Origin: Paraliobacillus quinghaiensis
Lineage (GTDB): Bacteria; Bacillota; Bacilli; Bacillales; Amphibacillaceae
Assembly (NCBI RefSeq): GCF_003426025.1
Contig: NZ_QJSH01000019.1
Span: 1 to 52,982, forward strand
Reading direction: 5' to 3'
DNA: 52,982 bases
Shown here: positions 1 through 8,807 of the stretch, piece after piece
Numbering within the stretch: the stretch's first letter is position 1
How the letters are laid out: the number at the start of each line of letters is the position of its first letter
The notes under the pieces: generated by a model
Told to the model about the DNA's origin: nothing
The model's database searches: none
The model's input: the letters and a program-made list of their open reading frames with translations, nothing else
Translations under genes and position numbers: made by a program

Positions 1-125
1 CCCTCAAGATGAGACTTCTCATCATTTAGAGTAAGATCCCTCAGAGACGATGAGGTTGATAGGTTCGAGGTGGAAGCGTGGTGACACGTGTAGCTGACGA
101 ATACTAATAGATCGAGGACTTAACT
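1..125 (+). rRNA. 23S ribosomal RNA, 3' end (partial)
   Basis: The window opens inside a 23S rRNA gene. The closing segment (GAGGTTGATAGGTTCGAGG, then GTAGCTGACGAATACTAAT and GATCGAGGACTTAAC) matches the well-known 3' terminus of Bacillus 23S rRNA, which ends just after GAGGACTTAAC. The remainder of the gene lies upstream of the window. The spacer 126-305 before the 5S gene is AT-rich and shows no tRNA. Confidence 0.96.
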
Positions 126-305
126 ATAATATTTATGTTGTCTTGTTGTACTTCTTATCTAGTTTTGAAGGTATAAATATATTTTACCTTTAAGTCTTGC
201 ATTTCTTTTAGGAATCAAGTATAATAATCCTTGTCCTTATAAATTAAGAATATATATTGGATGTATATTTCTTAATAAAAGAACATAAGATATACTTAGT
301 AATAT

Positions 306-424
306 GGTTTAGTGACAATAGCGAAGAGGTCACACCTGTTCCCATGCCGAACACAGTAGTTAAGCTCTTCAGCGCCCATGGTAGTTGGGGCTTTGCCCCT
401 GCGAGAGTAGGACGTCGCTAAGCC
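306..424 (+). rRNA. 5S ribosomal RNA
   Basis: The internal segments GCGAAGAGGTCACACCTGTT and CCCATGCCGAACACAGTAGT are diagnostic of Bacillus 5S rRNA. The ends were set by the terminal helix: GGTTTAGTGAC at 306-316 pairs along its whole length with GTCGCTAAGCC at 414-424 (G-U pairs allowed). The gene is about 119 nt, the usual size. It is the last rRNA of the operon and is followed after 40 bp by two tRNA genes. Confidence 0.97.
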
Positions 425-464
425 AGTACTTTATCTTTTATAGTAGATTTAAGATCTACATTAT

Positions 465-541
<77 letters not shown>

Positions 542-545
542 AAAT

Positions 546-622
546 GGTCCGGTAGTTCAGTTGGTTAGAATGCCTGCCTGTCACGCAGGAGGTCGCGGGT
601 TCGAGTCCCGTCCGGACCGCCA
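546..622 (+). tRNA. tRNA-Asp (GTC)
   Basis: A 77-nt cloverleaf with acceptor GGTCCGG/CCGGACC, discriminator G, encoded CCA, anticodon GTC in the loop CTGTCAC and T-loop TTCGAGT. It lies 4 bp after tRNA-fMet and was probably processed from the same rRNA-tRNA precursor. Confidence 0.97.
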
Positions 623-644
623 TTTTTATAACAATATAGAAATG

Positions 645-674
645 AAGCCTAGGATAATCCTAAGGTTTTTTTTT
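645..674 (+). terminator. Rho-independent terminator of the rRNA-tRNA operon
   Basis: The stem GCCTAGGAT/ATCCTAAGG, with one bulged base, is followed by a run of nine T. It sits about 25 bp after tRNA-Asp and closes the rRNA operon just before thiL. Confidence 0.85.
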
Positions 675-1008
675 ATGAAAAAAAATATTGAAATCCCCTT
701 ATATAAATTCCATCCCCTCTAAACCGACTATAAAAAACGTCATCATTTTTATTTCCCTTATTTTTTGCTATTATAGAGATAGTAATTAAAAATGAGGTTA
801 TTTTATGGATGAATTCAAATTTATTGATTCAATAAAACATTTTATGAAAAAACATATTGAAATCCCCTTATATAAATTCCATCCCCTCTAAACCGACTAT
901 AAAAAACGTCATCATTTTTATTTCCCTTATTTTTTGCTATTATAGAGATAGTAATTAAAAATGAGGTTATTTTATGGATGAATTCAAATTTATTGATTCA
1001 ATAAAACA
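671..1008 (+). repeat. Tandem duplication of 169 bp over the thiL promoter and start
   Basis: Positions 671-839 and 840-1008 are two head-to-tail copies of the same 169 bp. They differ only by about one base in an A-run (AAAAAATATTG versus AAAACATATTG). Each copy carries the same AT-rich leader with a TATTAT/TATAGAGAT-like -10, the ribosome-binding stretch AATGAGG, the ATG, and the first codons (MDEFKFIDSIK) of thiL. Only the second copy continues into the full gene. The near-identity indicates a recent event. Confidence 0.97.
805..891 (+). pseudogene. Orphan duplicated thiL start (28 codons)
   Basis: The first copy of the duplication starts like ThiL (MDEFKFIDSIK), then runs into the second copy's leader (HFMKKHIEIPLYKFHPL) and stops at TAA 889-891. 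It keeps the same ribosome-binding site as real thiL. If transcribed from the duplicated promoter it would be translated as a short peptide ahead of thiL, acting like a leader ORF. It has no enzymatic function by itself. Confidence 0.8.
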
Positions 1009-1948
1009 AAATACATATAAACAGCCTTCTCTTTTAAAAGGGATTGGCGATGATGCAGCTGTATTTAGACAAAATTATCAAGATGTTGTAACTGCAGTTG
1101 ATACCTTTGTGGAGAATGTACATTTTTCGCGTAAGACGATGGATCCATATCATATTGGTTATCGTGTATTAGCAGCTAATATTAGTGACATGGCTGCAAT
1201 GGGAGCAACCCCTGCTTATTATATGATTTCAATTGTAATCCCTGAAAACTGGAGTGAATCTGAGTTACAACAAATATATCAAGGGATGGATAGAATAGCG
1301 TCTACCTATAAAATGGATTTAATAGGTGGCGATACAGTTGGGGGATCAGAATTAGTCGTCTCTATTACGATTATTGGTTTTGTTGACAAACAAAAGGCCA
1401 GATATCGTAGTACAATGCAAGATGGTGATGTCTTATTTGTAACAGGAACCTTAGGAGATGCTGCAGCAGGATTACACCTATTGACTTCCGATAAAAACGA
1501 TCTGGTACAGGACAATAATTACTTGATCGATCGACATCGATTGCCTACACCTCGTGTAGCTTTTGCTCAAGCATTAAGTACGTTAGAACGGGTTACATTA
1601 AATGACATAAGTGATGGAATTGCAAATGAAGCAAGTGAATTGGCAACCGCTTCAAACTTAACTGTGCAGCTATATTATGAAAAGTTACCAAAACATCCAA
1701 AACTAAAACAATTTTCAAGTGAACAACAACGAGCATTTCAACTATTTGGTGGAGAAGATTTTGAGTTAGTAGGATCTGTACCTCAAAAGGATTGGGATAG
1801 TGTTTTGCAAGCAGCAAAGAAAACGGCTGTGAAAATATCTGAGATCGGTAATGTTTTGTATGAGCCAAATGGTAGTAATAATGTATTTCTGATTGAAAAC
1901 GGGAAAAAACATGTGCTTGAAAAAGGTGGATACACGCATCGAAGTTAG
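974..1948 (+). CDS. thiL: Thiamine-monophosphate kinase ThiL
   Basis: Phosphorylates thiamine monophosphate to thiamine diphosphate, the last step of the cofactor pathway, in the cytoplasm. The N-terminal Mg-ATP motif GIGDDAAVF (residues 23-31), the AANISDMAAMGA segment, DLIGGDTVGG and GGEDFELVG are typical of the PurM/ThiL (AIR synthase-like) family. At 324 aa it is full length. The start is the ATG of the second duplication copy, with the weak ribosome-binding stretch ATGAGG. It lies first in an operon with tsaE (11 bp gap), as B. subtilis ydiA does. The duplicated leader may alter its expression. Confidence 0.96.
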   Translation: MDEFKFIDSIKQNTYKQPSLLKGIGDDAAVFRQNYQDVVTAVDTFVENVHFSRKTMDPYHIGYRVLAANISDMAAMGATPAYYMISIVIPENWSESELQQIYQGMDRIASTYKMDLIGGDTVGGSELVVSITIIGFVDKQKARYRSTMQDGDVLFVTGTLGDAAAGLHLLTSDKNDLVQDNNYLIDRHRLPTPRVAFAQALSTLERVTLNDISDGIANEASELATASNLTVQLYYEKLPKHPKLKQFSSEQQRAFQLFGGEDFELVGSVPQKDWDSVLQAAKKTAVKISEIGNVLYEPNGSNNVFLIENGKKHVLEKGGYTHRS

Positions 1949-1959
1949 GAGAAGTTATA

Positions 1960-2412
1960 ATGGAATATAAATTTACAACTAAAACAACAGAAGAGACAAA
2001 ACGACTAGCAGAAAAACTTGCAGTGCTTTTACGTCCTAGTGATGTAGTGACACTTAAAGGAGATTTAGGGGCAGGTAAGACTACTTTCACCAAGGGTATA
2101 GGGGCAGGTTTAGGAGTCACACGTACAATTAATAGCCCGACCTTCACAATTGTAAAAGAGTACAAGGGTGAGTTACCGCTTTATCATATGGATGTTTATC
2201 GTTTAGAAAACAGTGAAGAGGACATTGGATTTGATGAATATTTTAATGGTGATGGTATTTCCATAGTTGAATGGCCACAATTTATTGAAGAATTTTTACC
2301 GAATAATCGTTTGGACATTTCAATGAATGTAGAAGATGAACGTACACGGACTATTACATTTTATCCTCATGGAATTGACTTTGAAAGAATATGTGAGGAG
2401 CTAGCAAGATGA
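1960..2412 (+). CDS. tsaE: tRNA t6A biosynthesis ATPase TsaE
   Basis: P-loop ATPase that works with TsaB and TsaD to add the threonylcarbamoyl group to A37 of ANN-decoding tRNAs. The Walker A motif GDLGAGKTTF lies at residues 34-43, followed by the family signature NSPTFTIVKEY and the YHMDVYRL stretch. At 150 aa it has the usual size. Its stop overlaps the tsaB start (4 bp), which shows translational coupling. It is the orthologue of B. subtilis ydiB. Confidence 0.96.
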   Translation: MEYKFTTKTTEETKRLAEKLAVLLRPSDVVTLKGDLGAGKTTFTKGIGAGLGVTRTINSPTFTIVKEYKGELPLYHMDVYRLENSEEDIGFDEYFNGDGISIVEWPQFIEEFLPNNRLDISMNVEDERTRTITFYPHGIDFERICEELAR

Positions 2413-3119
2413 ATATACTAGCAATTGATACGTCAAATGAAACGATGGGTATCGCTATTTATCAAGACAATAAAATAACCGCTGAATACATCTCTAATAA
2501 TAAAAACAAACATTCTATAAGATTGATGCCAGCAATTGTACAACTTATGCGTGATGTTGATTTAACACCAAAAGAGTTAACAAAAATTGTTGTTGCAAAA
2601 GGACCAGGATCGTATACGGGCGTAAGAATTGGATTATCTACAGCAAAAACAATGGCGTGGACGTTAAACATTCCAGTTGTGGGCATTTCTAGTTTAGAAA
2701 CATTGGCTTTGCAAGCAAGAGAGTTAGGTTATGCGATTTGCCCGTTTTTTGATGCCCGCCGCGGTTTAGTTTACACAGGATTGTTTCAAAGAGCTGAAGA
2801 TGGCCTGTTAACTACGGTAGAGGAAAAGAATGTTTTATTTGAAGATTGGTTAGAACAACTGAAGGATGTAAACCATAAAGTTGTATTTTTGAGTCCTGAT
2901 ATTGATCAGTATCGTGATTTAATTATTGAAATTTTAGGAGATAATGCAATTATTCCCGAAGAAATATATCATACTGCTCGCCCGTCATTATTAGCTGTTT
3001 ATGGACGATATAAAGAAGCTGATAATATTCATAATCTAACACCTAATTATTTGCGCTTAGTTGAAGCAGAAGCAAAATGGTTAGAGGCACAAAGGACGGC
3101 GAAGGTCGAAAATGAGTAA
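2409..3119 (+). CDS. tsaB: tRNA t6A biosynthesis protein TsaB
   Basis: ASKHA-fold partner of TsaD. It starts with ILAIDTSNETMGIAI and carries KGPGSYTGVRIGLSTAK (about residues 62-78), the standard TsaB motifs. It has 236 aa. It is a scaffold that dimerises with TsaD rather than a catalyst in its own right. It overlaps tsaE by 4 bp and rimI by 8 bp. It is the B. subtilis ydiC equivalent. Confidence 0.96.
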   Translation: MNILAIDTSNETMGIAIYQDNKITAEYISNNKNKHSIRLMPAIVQLMRDVDLTPKELTKIVVAKGPGSYTGVRIGLSTAKTMAWTLNIPVVGISSLETLALQARELGYAICPFFDARRGLVYTGLFQRAEDGLLTTVEEKNVLFEDWLEQLKDVNHKVVFLSPDIDQYRDLIIEILGDNAIIPEEIYHTARPSLLAVYGRYKEADNIHNLTPNYLRLVEAEAKWLEAQRTAKVENE

Positions 3120-3558
3120 TACAATTTTTCGGAAAATGGTGTATGAAGATATTAATCAGGTAGCAGCAATAGAAAGAGAGTCCTTTACTATACCTTGGAC
3201 AATTGATATATATCAAAAAGAATTAACCGAAAACCCATATGCGCATTATTACGTAGTGGAGAAAGATGGAATTATTATTGGATTTTGCGGGTTGTGGGTT
3301 GTAGTCGATGAGGGACAAATAACGAATATAGCACTTCTACCGTCTGTTCGAGGAAATGGATATGGTTCTGGTTTATTTCAATATATTATTAATCAGGCAA
3401 TTATTAATGGGGCTAAAAGACTTTCATTGGAAGTACGTGTATCAAATATAGTTGCTCAGAAATTATATCGAAAGTTTGGCTTTATGCCAGCTGGTATTCG
3501 AAAAAATTACTATACCGATAATAATGAAGATGCAATGGTAATGTGGGTGAATTTATAA
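3112..3558 (+). CDS. rimI: Ribosomal protein S18-alanine N-acetyltransferase RimI (GNAT)
   Basis: GNAT acetyltransferase of 148 aa. The acetyl-CoA motif A is visible as [14 protein letters not shown] (about residues 77-90), followed by [19 protein letters not shown], the RimI motif B. The family acetylates the N-terminus of S18 or other proteins. In Bacillaceae it sits between tsaB and tsaD, as here (ydiD position). The start overlaps tsaB by 8 bp. The stop TAA overlaps the tsaD ATG (TAATG). Confidence 0.95.
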   Translation: MSNTIFRKMVYEDINQVAAIERESFTIPWTIDIYQKELTENPYAHYYVVEKDGIIIGFCGLWVVVDEGQITNIALLPSVRGNGYGSGLFQYIINQAIINGAKRLSLEVRVSNIVAQKLYRKFGFMPAGIRKNYYTDNNEDAMVMWVNL

Positions 3559-4598
3559 TGGATAATAAAAAACATCAATACATATTAGCAATTGAAACAA
3601 GTTGTGATGAAACTGCTGTTGCTATCATTAAAGATGGTAAGGAAATAGTAGCGAATGTTGTTGCATCTCAGATAGAAAGTCATAAACGCTTTGGCGGGGT
3701 CGTACCTGAGATTGCATCTCGTCACCACGTTGAAGAGATTACGTTTGTTTTAGAAGAGGCATTGAAACAAGCTGAAATGACTGTTGAAGAAATGGACGCA
3801 ATTACTGTAACAGAAGGACCAGGTTTGGTAGGAGCGTTATTAATAGGTGTAAACGCAGCAAAAGCGTTGGCATTTGCACATGATAAACCTTTAATAGGTG
3901 TTCACCACATTGCTGGTCATATCTATGCTAATCGTCTCGTCAAAGAATTTTCTTTCCCACTATTGGCACTAGTTGTCTCTGGTGGTCACACTGAGTTAAT
4001 TTTAATGCGTGAACACGGAAAATTTGAAGTAATAGGTGAAACACGTGATGATGCAGCGGGTGAGGCATATGACAAAGTGGCACGTACTTTAGGGTTAAGT
4101 TATCCAGGTGGACCTCAAATAGATAAATTAGCAGCACAAGGCAATGAAACGATTGATCTTCCAAGAGCATGGTTAGAAGAAGGATCTTATGACTTTAGCT
4201 TTAGTGGGTTAAAATCAGCTGTGATTAATACAATTCACAATGCAACACAACGTGGTGAGGAACTGAAAAAAGAAGATCTAGCTGCTAGCTTCCAAGCAAG
4301 TGTTGTCGAAGTTTTAACAGAAAAGACCTATCAAGCAGCAAAAGAATTTGATGTAAAACAAGTTATTGTTGCTGGTGGTGTAGCTGCTAATAAAGGATTA
4401 CGTGAAAAATTACAGGAAAAATTTATGTCAGAATCAATAGATTTAGCAATTCCACCATTAAGTCTGTGTACAGATAATGCGGCAATGATTGGTGCAGCAG
4501 GATCGATTGCTTATGATCAGGGTCATCGAGCTGGTTGGGATTTGAATGCAAATCCAGGTTTAGACCTTGAAAGATATGGAGAGCGCGACAAAAATTAA
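3558..4598 (+). CDS. tsaD: tRNA N6-adenosine threonylcarbamoyltransferase TsaD
   Basis: Transfers threonylcarbamoyl from threonylcarbamoyl-AMP to tRNA A37. It starts with [15 protein letters not shown], carries the metal-binding HIAGH at residues 117-121, and ends with [17 protein letters not shown]. An in-frame GTG lies at 3543. The ATG at 3558 is preferred because it gives the usual 346 aa, overlaps the rimI stop (TAATG) and has GGTGA about 8 bp upstream. It is the last gene of the operon before a terminator. The name in older B. subtilis literature is gcp/ydiE. Confidence 0.97.
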   Translation: MDNKKHQYILAIETSCDETAVAIIKDGKEIVANVVASQIESHKRFGGVVPEIASRHHVEEITFVLEEALKQAEMTVEEMDAITVTEGPGLVGALLIGVNAAKALAFAHDKPLIGVHHIAGHIYANRLVKEFSFPLLALVVSGGHTELILMREHGKFEVIGETRDDAAGEAYDKVARTLGLSYPGGPQIDKLAAQGNETIDLPRAWLEEGSYDFSFSGLKSAVINTIHNATQRGEELKKEDLAASFQASVVEVLTEKTYQAAKEFDVKQVIVAGGVAANKGLREKLQEKFMSESIDLAIPPLSLCTDNAAMIGAAGSIAYDQGHRAGWDLNANPGLDLERYGERDKN

Positions 4599-4610
4599 TA
4601 ACATTATGAT

Positions 4611-4639
4611 AAAGACTGCAACTACTGCAGTCTTTTTTT
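4611..4639 (+). terminator. Rho-independent terminator after tsaD
   Basis: The stem AAAGACTGCA/TGCAGTCTTT, with a short ACTAC loop, is followed by T-rich DNA. It ends the thiL-tsaD operon. Confidence 0.9.
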
Positions 4640-4762
4640 CGTAAGCTGACAAATAAAAAATTTGTGACTTTAACCTCTTTTATGAACCGTAATTACATAT
4701 TTCCATTTAATTAGTAAATATTAATTAAAAACTATTATTACTAAAAAGGTTGCTCAAAAACA

Positions 4763-5554
4763 ATGAATAATTCTTACGCAACAAATGGAGCACGCAGATT
4801 GAAAGCACATGTTAGTGTTCTTGGTACAACACAACTACACCTAAGAAATCCTTATATAGTTGCTTGGTGGTCAGCGGCATTTCCTGGATTCGGTCATCTT
4901 CTATTATCTAAATATTTGAGAGGTTATATTCTGTGTATATGGGAAATCTTCATTAATAGTATGACAAAATTAAACCTCGCGATGGTTTATTCATTTACAG
5001 GAAATATGGAAATGGCAAAAGATGTATTAGAACCTAGATGGATGCTCTTATATATACCCGTTTATCTATTTGGTATATGGGATAGTTATCGTACAACTGT
5101 TGACATGAACAAAGTTTTTGTACTAGCCGACCATGAAAATGCTTCATTTAAATCGTATGCTATTAGTGCATTTGAGGTTAATTATTTAGATAAAAGAAGG
5201 CCGATCATGGCAATAATCTGGTCTCTACTCTCTCCAGGGTTAGGCCAACTTTACATTCATAGAGTTTTTAAAGCTTTGTTTACGATGGTATGTATGATTG
5301 TATTTGTATACTATTCAAAGCTACTTGTTGCAGTTCAGTTTCTTTTTCTTGGTGAGATAAATCTAGCCACAGAAGTGATTGACCCACAGTGGCTCCTATT
5401 TTTACCTTCACTTTACGGATTTTCTATTTATGATTCTTATGTGAATACAGTTGAAAACAATAAATTGTTTAAGAGCGAACAAAGAAAATTCTTAAAAGAG
5501 AATTATCAACAACATCGTTTTAAAATTCCAGTTAAAGTTGATGAGGTGGAATGA
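4763..5554 (+). CDS. Multi-pass membrane protein with two internal repeats
   Basis: A 263-aa membrane protein of unknown function. It contains an internal duplication. The halves align from WWSAAFPGFGHLLLSKYLRGYI (about 35) and IWSLLSPGLGQLYIHRVFKALF (about 154), each followed by hydrophobic helices and by a segment like EPRWMLLYIPVYLFGIWDSY or DPQWLLFLPSLYGFSIYDSY. The (F/S)PG(F/L)G(H/Q)L core resembles TM2-type helical hairpins. No enzymatic motif is seen. The ribosome-binding site is poor (AAAAAGG about 13 bp away). It heads a tight three-gene unit absent from the B. subtilis locus. Confidence 0.75.
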   Translation: MNNSYATNGARRLKAHVSVLGTTQLHLRNPYIVAWWSAAFPGFGHLLLSKYLRGYILCIWEIFINSMTKLNLAMVYSFTGNMEMAKDVLEPRWMLLYIPVYLFGIWDSYRTTVDMNKVFVLADHENASFKSYAISAFEVNYLDKRRPIMAIIWSLLSPGLGQLYIHRVFKALFTMVCMIVFVYYSKLLVAVQFLFLGEINLATEVIDPQWLLFLPSLYGFSIYDSYVNTVENNKLFKSEQRKFLKENYQQHRFKIPVKVDEVE

Positions 5555-6040
5555 GTGCAGATTTTTTCAACATTTGAACATTCATTATACATTGAATTGG
5601 CAATTACATCATTGGAGAAAATAGGACTAAAAAAAGACAATATTCTCGCTGTACCACTTAACAATCGTGCGGAAGAGAGTAGCCTGTTTGATACGCTCCA
5701 CCGCTCTGATGGTATTAGTCTATTTGACAAGGGAGCGGCGATAGGAACAGCATTTGCTGTCATTGGAGCAAGTGTAGGTTTTACTTTGGAATGGGGTCCC
5801 ATTTACTGGGGATTAATTGGTGCAGCAGTAGGTTTTCTAGTTGGTTTTAGTATTGATTATATTAGCTTTAAATTTGTGCATAAAAGGAAAAGAATTATAA
5901 AAGGAAAAAAGTCTGAAGTATTATTAGTTGTAGAATGTCCAATGTCATTGATTGATAAAGTAGAAGGAGTACTTTGGGAACACCTAGCTTTAGGAGTTGC
6001 GAGAGTTAATGATCAAGATGAAAAAGGCAGGGATACATGA
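5555..6040 (+). CDS. Small protein with glycine-rich transmembrane hairpin
   Basis: 161 aa, not recognised. Residues about 55-105 form two glycine/alanine-rich hydrophobic segments (GAAIGTAFAVIGASVGFTL and WGLIGAAVGFLVGFSI), like the glycine-zipper region of stress-related or DUF1269-type proteins. Soluble parts of about 50 aa flank them. Start codon GTG directly follows the stop of the upstream gene, with GATGAGGTGG as ribosome-binding site. The stop overlaps the next start (ATGATG), so the three genes are translationally coupled. Confidence 0.72.
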   Translation: MQIFSTFEHSLYIELAITSLEKIGLKKDNILAVPLNNRAEESSLFDTLHRSDGISLFDKGAAIGTAFAVIGASVGFTLEWGPIYWGLIGAAVGFLVGFSIDYISFKFVHKRKRIIKGKKSEVLLVVECPMSLIDKVEGVLWEHLALGVARVNDQDEKGRDT

Positions 6041-6606
6041 TGGGTAATACCACAACTTTCAATGATATACAGAATGTCCATACCCAGCTAAGTGATATGA
6101 GGCTAGAGTATTGGCTATCTGATAATTTGTTTACTTTTCAATGGTGGTTATTATTATTTACACTTTTTCTTCCTTGGTTTGTTTGGTGGAAGTTTGTAGA
6201 CAAAAAAAGATGCACACATATACTGTTGTATGGGACACTATTAATGATACTCGTATCAATACTAGATGATATGGGGGTTGAAGCACACCTTTGGTCTTAT
6301 CCATATCAATTAGCAAATATAATGCCTCGATTAATACCAATTGATTTAGGAATAATTGTTGTTGCCCATATGTTTTTATATCAGTACTTTACAAAATGGA
6401 AGACATTTATTTTAGCTAATTTAATTATGGCGATTATTTTCACCTTTATTTTTGAGCCAATAACTGTATGGCTTGGTATTTATAAATTAGAGAATTGGAG
6501 ATATATTTATTCACTACCCATTTATATAATAAAAGCTGCTTTAATGAAATGGGTTGTTGATAAGTTAATTGAAAAAGAAAAAACGGCCAATAAAATAAAA
6601 TACTAA
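6037..6606 (+). CDS. CBO0543-like integral membrane protein
   Basis: 189 aa with about five hydrophobic helices (WWLLLFTLFLPWFVWW, LLYGTLLMILVSIL, LIPIDLGIIVVAHMFLY, FILANLIMAIIFTFIF, YIIKAALM). The pattern of Trp/Pro-rich helices and the DDMGV...LWSYPYQL segment resembles the CBO0543 family of Firmicutes membrane proteins, whose function is unknown. It overlaps the preceding gene by 4 bp. Directly downstream lies the DnaA-box cluster. Confidence 0.7.
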   Translation: MMGNTTTFNDIQNVHTQLSDMRLEYWLSDNLFTFQWWLLLFTLFLPWFVWWKFVDKKRCTHILLYGTLLMILVSILDDMGVEAHLWSYPYQLANIMPRLIPIDLGIIVVAHMFLYQYFTKWKTFILANLIMAIIFTFIFEPITVWLGIYKLENWRYIYSLPIYIIKAALMKWVVDKLIEKEKTANKIKY

Positions 6607-6610
6607 GTGG

Positions 6611-6795
6611 ATATATTCACAGTTGTCCACAGAAAATTTTACGAATGTGTATAGTTACTTTAAAATGGCTGTATATAAGTCTTCTACTTGTGCACAAAAA
6701 ATGTGTATAAGTACATATATTTCTGTGGATAACGTGGATAAACTGAAAAAACATTGTATATTCACTATTTTATCTGTGTATAACTATGTGAATAT
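6611..6795. promoter_or_regulatory. Cluster of DnaA-box-like 9-mers
   Basis: This non-coding interval has an exact DnaA box TGTGGATAA at 6724-6732, immediately followed by CGTGGATAA (6733-6741, one mismatch). Further one-mismatch boxes are TTGTCCACA (6623-6631) and TGTGTATAA (6702-6710 and 6775-6783). Weaker two-mismatch sites lie at 6613-6621, 6646-6654 and 6688-6696. In B. subtilis a DnaA-box cluster that modulates replication initiation lies in the gcp-ydiF interval, the equivalent place. The apparent small open frame across this interval is not credible. Confidence 0.75.
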
Positions 6796-6826
6796 GAAAA
6801 AATGAGACTATTTAATAATAGTCTCA
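6796..6826 (-). terminator. Terminator of ydiF (minus strand)
   Basis: The hairpin GAGACTATT/AATAGTCTC at 6804-6825 overlaps the ydiF stop codon. It is followed on the minus strand by ATTTTTTCAT. Confidence 0.8.
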
Positions 6827-8746
6827 TGCATCTTCTTGTAATGACTCCCATTCTTCCATTAATTTTTCAATTTGGTTATTATGCTCATCATTTTGTTCTG
6901 TTAATTCTAAGGCTTTCTCATGATCCTGAAATATCTCCGGTTGACATAATAGGTCCTCATTTGTGTTAATTTTCAGTTCGAGTTCTTCTATCGTTTTCTC
7001 AATTTCGGTAATTCGTCTTTCTTTTTTACGTTGTGCCTGCTTTCTTTCCTTATCCTCATGAAAAGATGTTTTCACTTCTTGCTTTTCTACAGGTTTAGCG
7101 TTCTTTTCTTTTAATTGTAGTAATTCCAGTTCCTCTTGTTTCTTTTCAATATAATAATCGTAGTCACCTAAATAAACGGTTGCCCCTTCTGGTTGCATTT
7201 CAATCACATGGGAAGCAATTTCATTAATGAAATAACGGTCATGTGAGACGAAGACAATGGTCCCTGGGAAATTAATTAACGCTGCTTCTAATACTTCTTT
7301 ACTATCTAAATCTAAGTGGTTGGTAGGCTCATCAAGAATTAACAAATTTGCTTTTTGCAACATTAGCTTTGCAAGCGCAAGACGTGCTTTCTCACCACCA
7401 CTTAATGAAGAAACAGCCTTCAATACGTCGTCACCAGAGAATAGAAAATTACCAAGTACAGTCCTGACATCACGTTCATTCATCATAGGATAGTCATCCC
7501 ATAGCTCCATTAAAACAGACTTAGTAGACGTTAGTTTTGTTTGCTCTTGGTCATAATAACCGATTTGAACATTAGTACCAATATCTATGGAACCACTGTT
7601 TGCTTTTAATTCTCCTATAATCGTCTTTAATAAAGTTGTTTTCCCCACACCATTAGGCCCAACTAAAGCAATTCGATCTCCACGCGAAACCTGAAAAGTT
7701 AAATCAGAAAAAACAGGTGTATCACTATCCTCATAACTAAAACGAAGATTATTTATTTTTAGTACATCATTTCCGCTTCGACGGTTAATATCAAAAGAGA
7801 AAGAAGCAGAGGATTCATCTCCATTTGGTTGATCTAGTCTGTCCATTTTTTCTAGCTGTTTCCTACGACTTTGTGCTCTTTTTGTTGTCGAAGCTCGAAC
7901 AAGATTTTTTTGGACAAAATCTTCTAGCTTTTTTATTTCAGTTTGTTGTTTTTCAAACTGCTTCATTTCGAGTTGATAATCTATTGCCTTTTGATCTAAA
8001 TACTTACTATAATTACCATGATACTTTTTTGATTTATTACGAGATATTTCATAAACGGTTTGCGTTACTTTATCCAAAAAGTAACGGTCGTGTGAAACAA
8101 TTACAATTGCACCGGAATAGTTATTTAAATACCCTTCAAGCCATGTTAATGTTTCAATATCTAAGTGGTTGGTAGGCTCGTCTAATACTAAAATATCTGG
8201 TTTTGATAATAAAAGTTTACCTAAGGCTAATCGTGTTTTTTGTCCACCACTCAGCTCGTTTATAGGTGTACTATAGTCATAAAAGTTCAACCCGGTTAAG
8301 ACTGCCTTAATATCGGCTTCGTACTGATAGCCACCTTCTGTTTTAAATGCTTGTTGTTGTAGATCATACTGTGATAGTAATTGCCGGTATTTTGCTTCAT
8401 CTTGAATGATCAGTGGATCACCCATTTTTTGTTCCATTTCACGAAGCGTTGTTTCCTTTTGGATTAAGTCAGCAAAAACACTACGCATTTCTTCCCAAAT
8501 GCTTGCAGTTGTTTCTAAACCTGTATTTTGTGCTAAATAACCTAAAGAAACATCTTTTGGTTTATGAATTTCACCTTCATCATAGGAAATCTGGCCAGCC
8601 ATTATTTTTAATAAAGTTGATTTACCGGCTCCATTACGCCCCACAATTGCAATTCGATCCCTTGTTTGTATTTCCAATTTTATATTTGTTAAAATAAGTT
8701 CAGCACCAAATCTTTTTACTAAATTGTTTATTTGCATTAAAATCAT
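6824..8746 (-). CDS. ABC-F family ATP-binding protein (YdiF-type)
   Basis: A soluble ribosome-associated ABC-F protein of 640 aa, without membrane domains. It has two ATPase cassettes: Walker A GRNGAGKST and signature LSGGQKTRLALG, then GPNGVGKTT and LSGGEKARLALA, each followed by LDEPTNHLD. An ABC_tran_Xtn linker (basic, about 225-305) and a charged coiled-coil C-terminus (from about 545) complete the YdiF/Uup pattern. Members act on stalled ribosomes; the exact role here is unknown. The start has GAGGTGA 7 bp upstream. In B. subtilis ydiF also lies opposite gcp. Confidence 0.93.
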   Translation of the reverse strand: MILMQINNLVKRFGAELILTNIKLEIQTRDRIAIVGRNGAGKSTLLKIMAGQISYDEGEIHKPKDVSLGYLAQNTGLETTASIWEEMRSVFADLIQKETTLREMEQKMGDPLIIQDEAKYRQLLSQYDLQQQAFKTEGGYQYEADIKAVLTGLNFYDYSTPINELSGGQKTRLALGKLLLSKPDILVLDEPTNHLDIETLTWLEGYLNNYSGAIVIVSHDRYFLDKVTQTVYEISRNKSKKYHGNYSKYLDQKAIDYQLEMKQFEKQQTEIKKLEDFVQKNLVRASTTKRAQSRRKQLEKMDRLDQPNGDESSASFSFDINRRSGNDVLKINNLRFSYEDSDTPVFSDLTFQVSRGDRIALVGPNGVGKTTLLKTIIGELKANSGSIDIGTNVQIGYYDQEQTKLTSTKSVLMELWDDYPMMNERDVRTVLGNFLFSGDDVLKAVSSLSGGEKARLALAKLMLQKANLLILDEPTNHLDLDSKEVLEAALINFPGTIVFVSHDRYFINEIASHVIEMQPEGATVYLGDYDYYIEKKQEELELLQLKEKNAKPVEKQEVKTSFHEDKERKQAQRKKERRITEIEKTIEELELKINTNEDLLCQPEIFQDHEKALELTEQNDEHNNQIEKLMEEWESLQEDA

Positions 8747-8807
8747 TTGCTTGTCACCTCATCTTGTTAAGTGTATCGTACTTTTTCCTAAACTAGCAAG
8801 CAAATCG

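Noticed and set aside
6623-6805. A 60-codon open frame after the CBO0543-like gene
   Set aside because: It covers the DnaA-box cluster, has no recognisable Shine-Dalgarno site or motifs, and its repetitive Tyr/Ser/Val content follows from the DnaA-like repeats.
7257-8697. Plus-strand frames across the ABC-F gene
   Set aside because: They are antisense shadows of a strongly conserved ABC-F gene with two intact ATPase cassettes.
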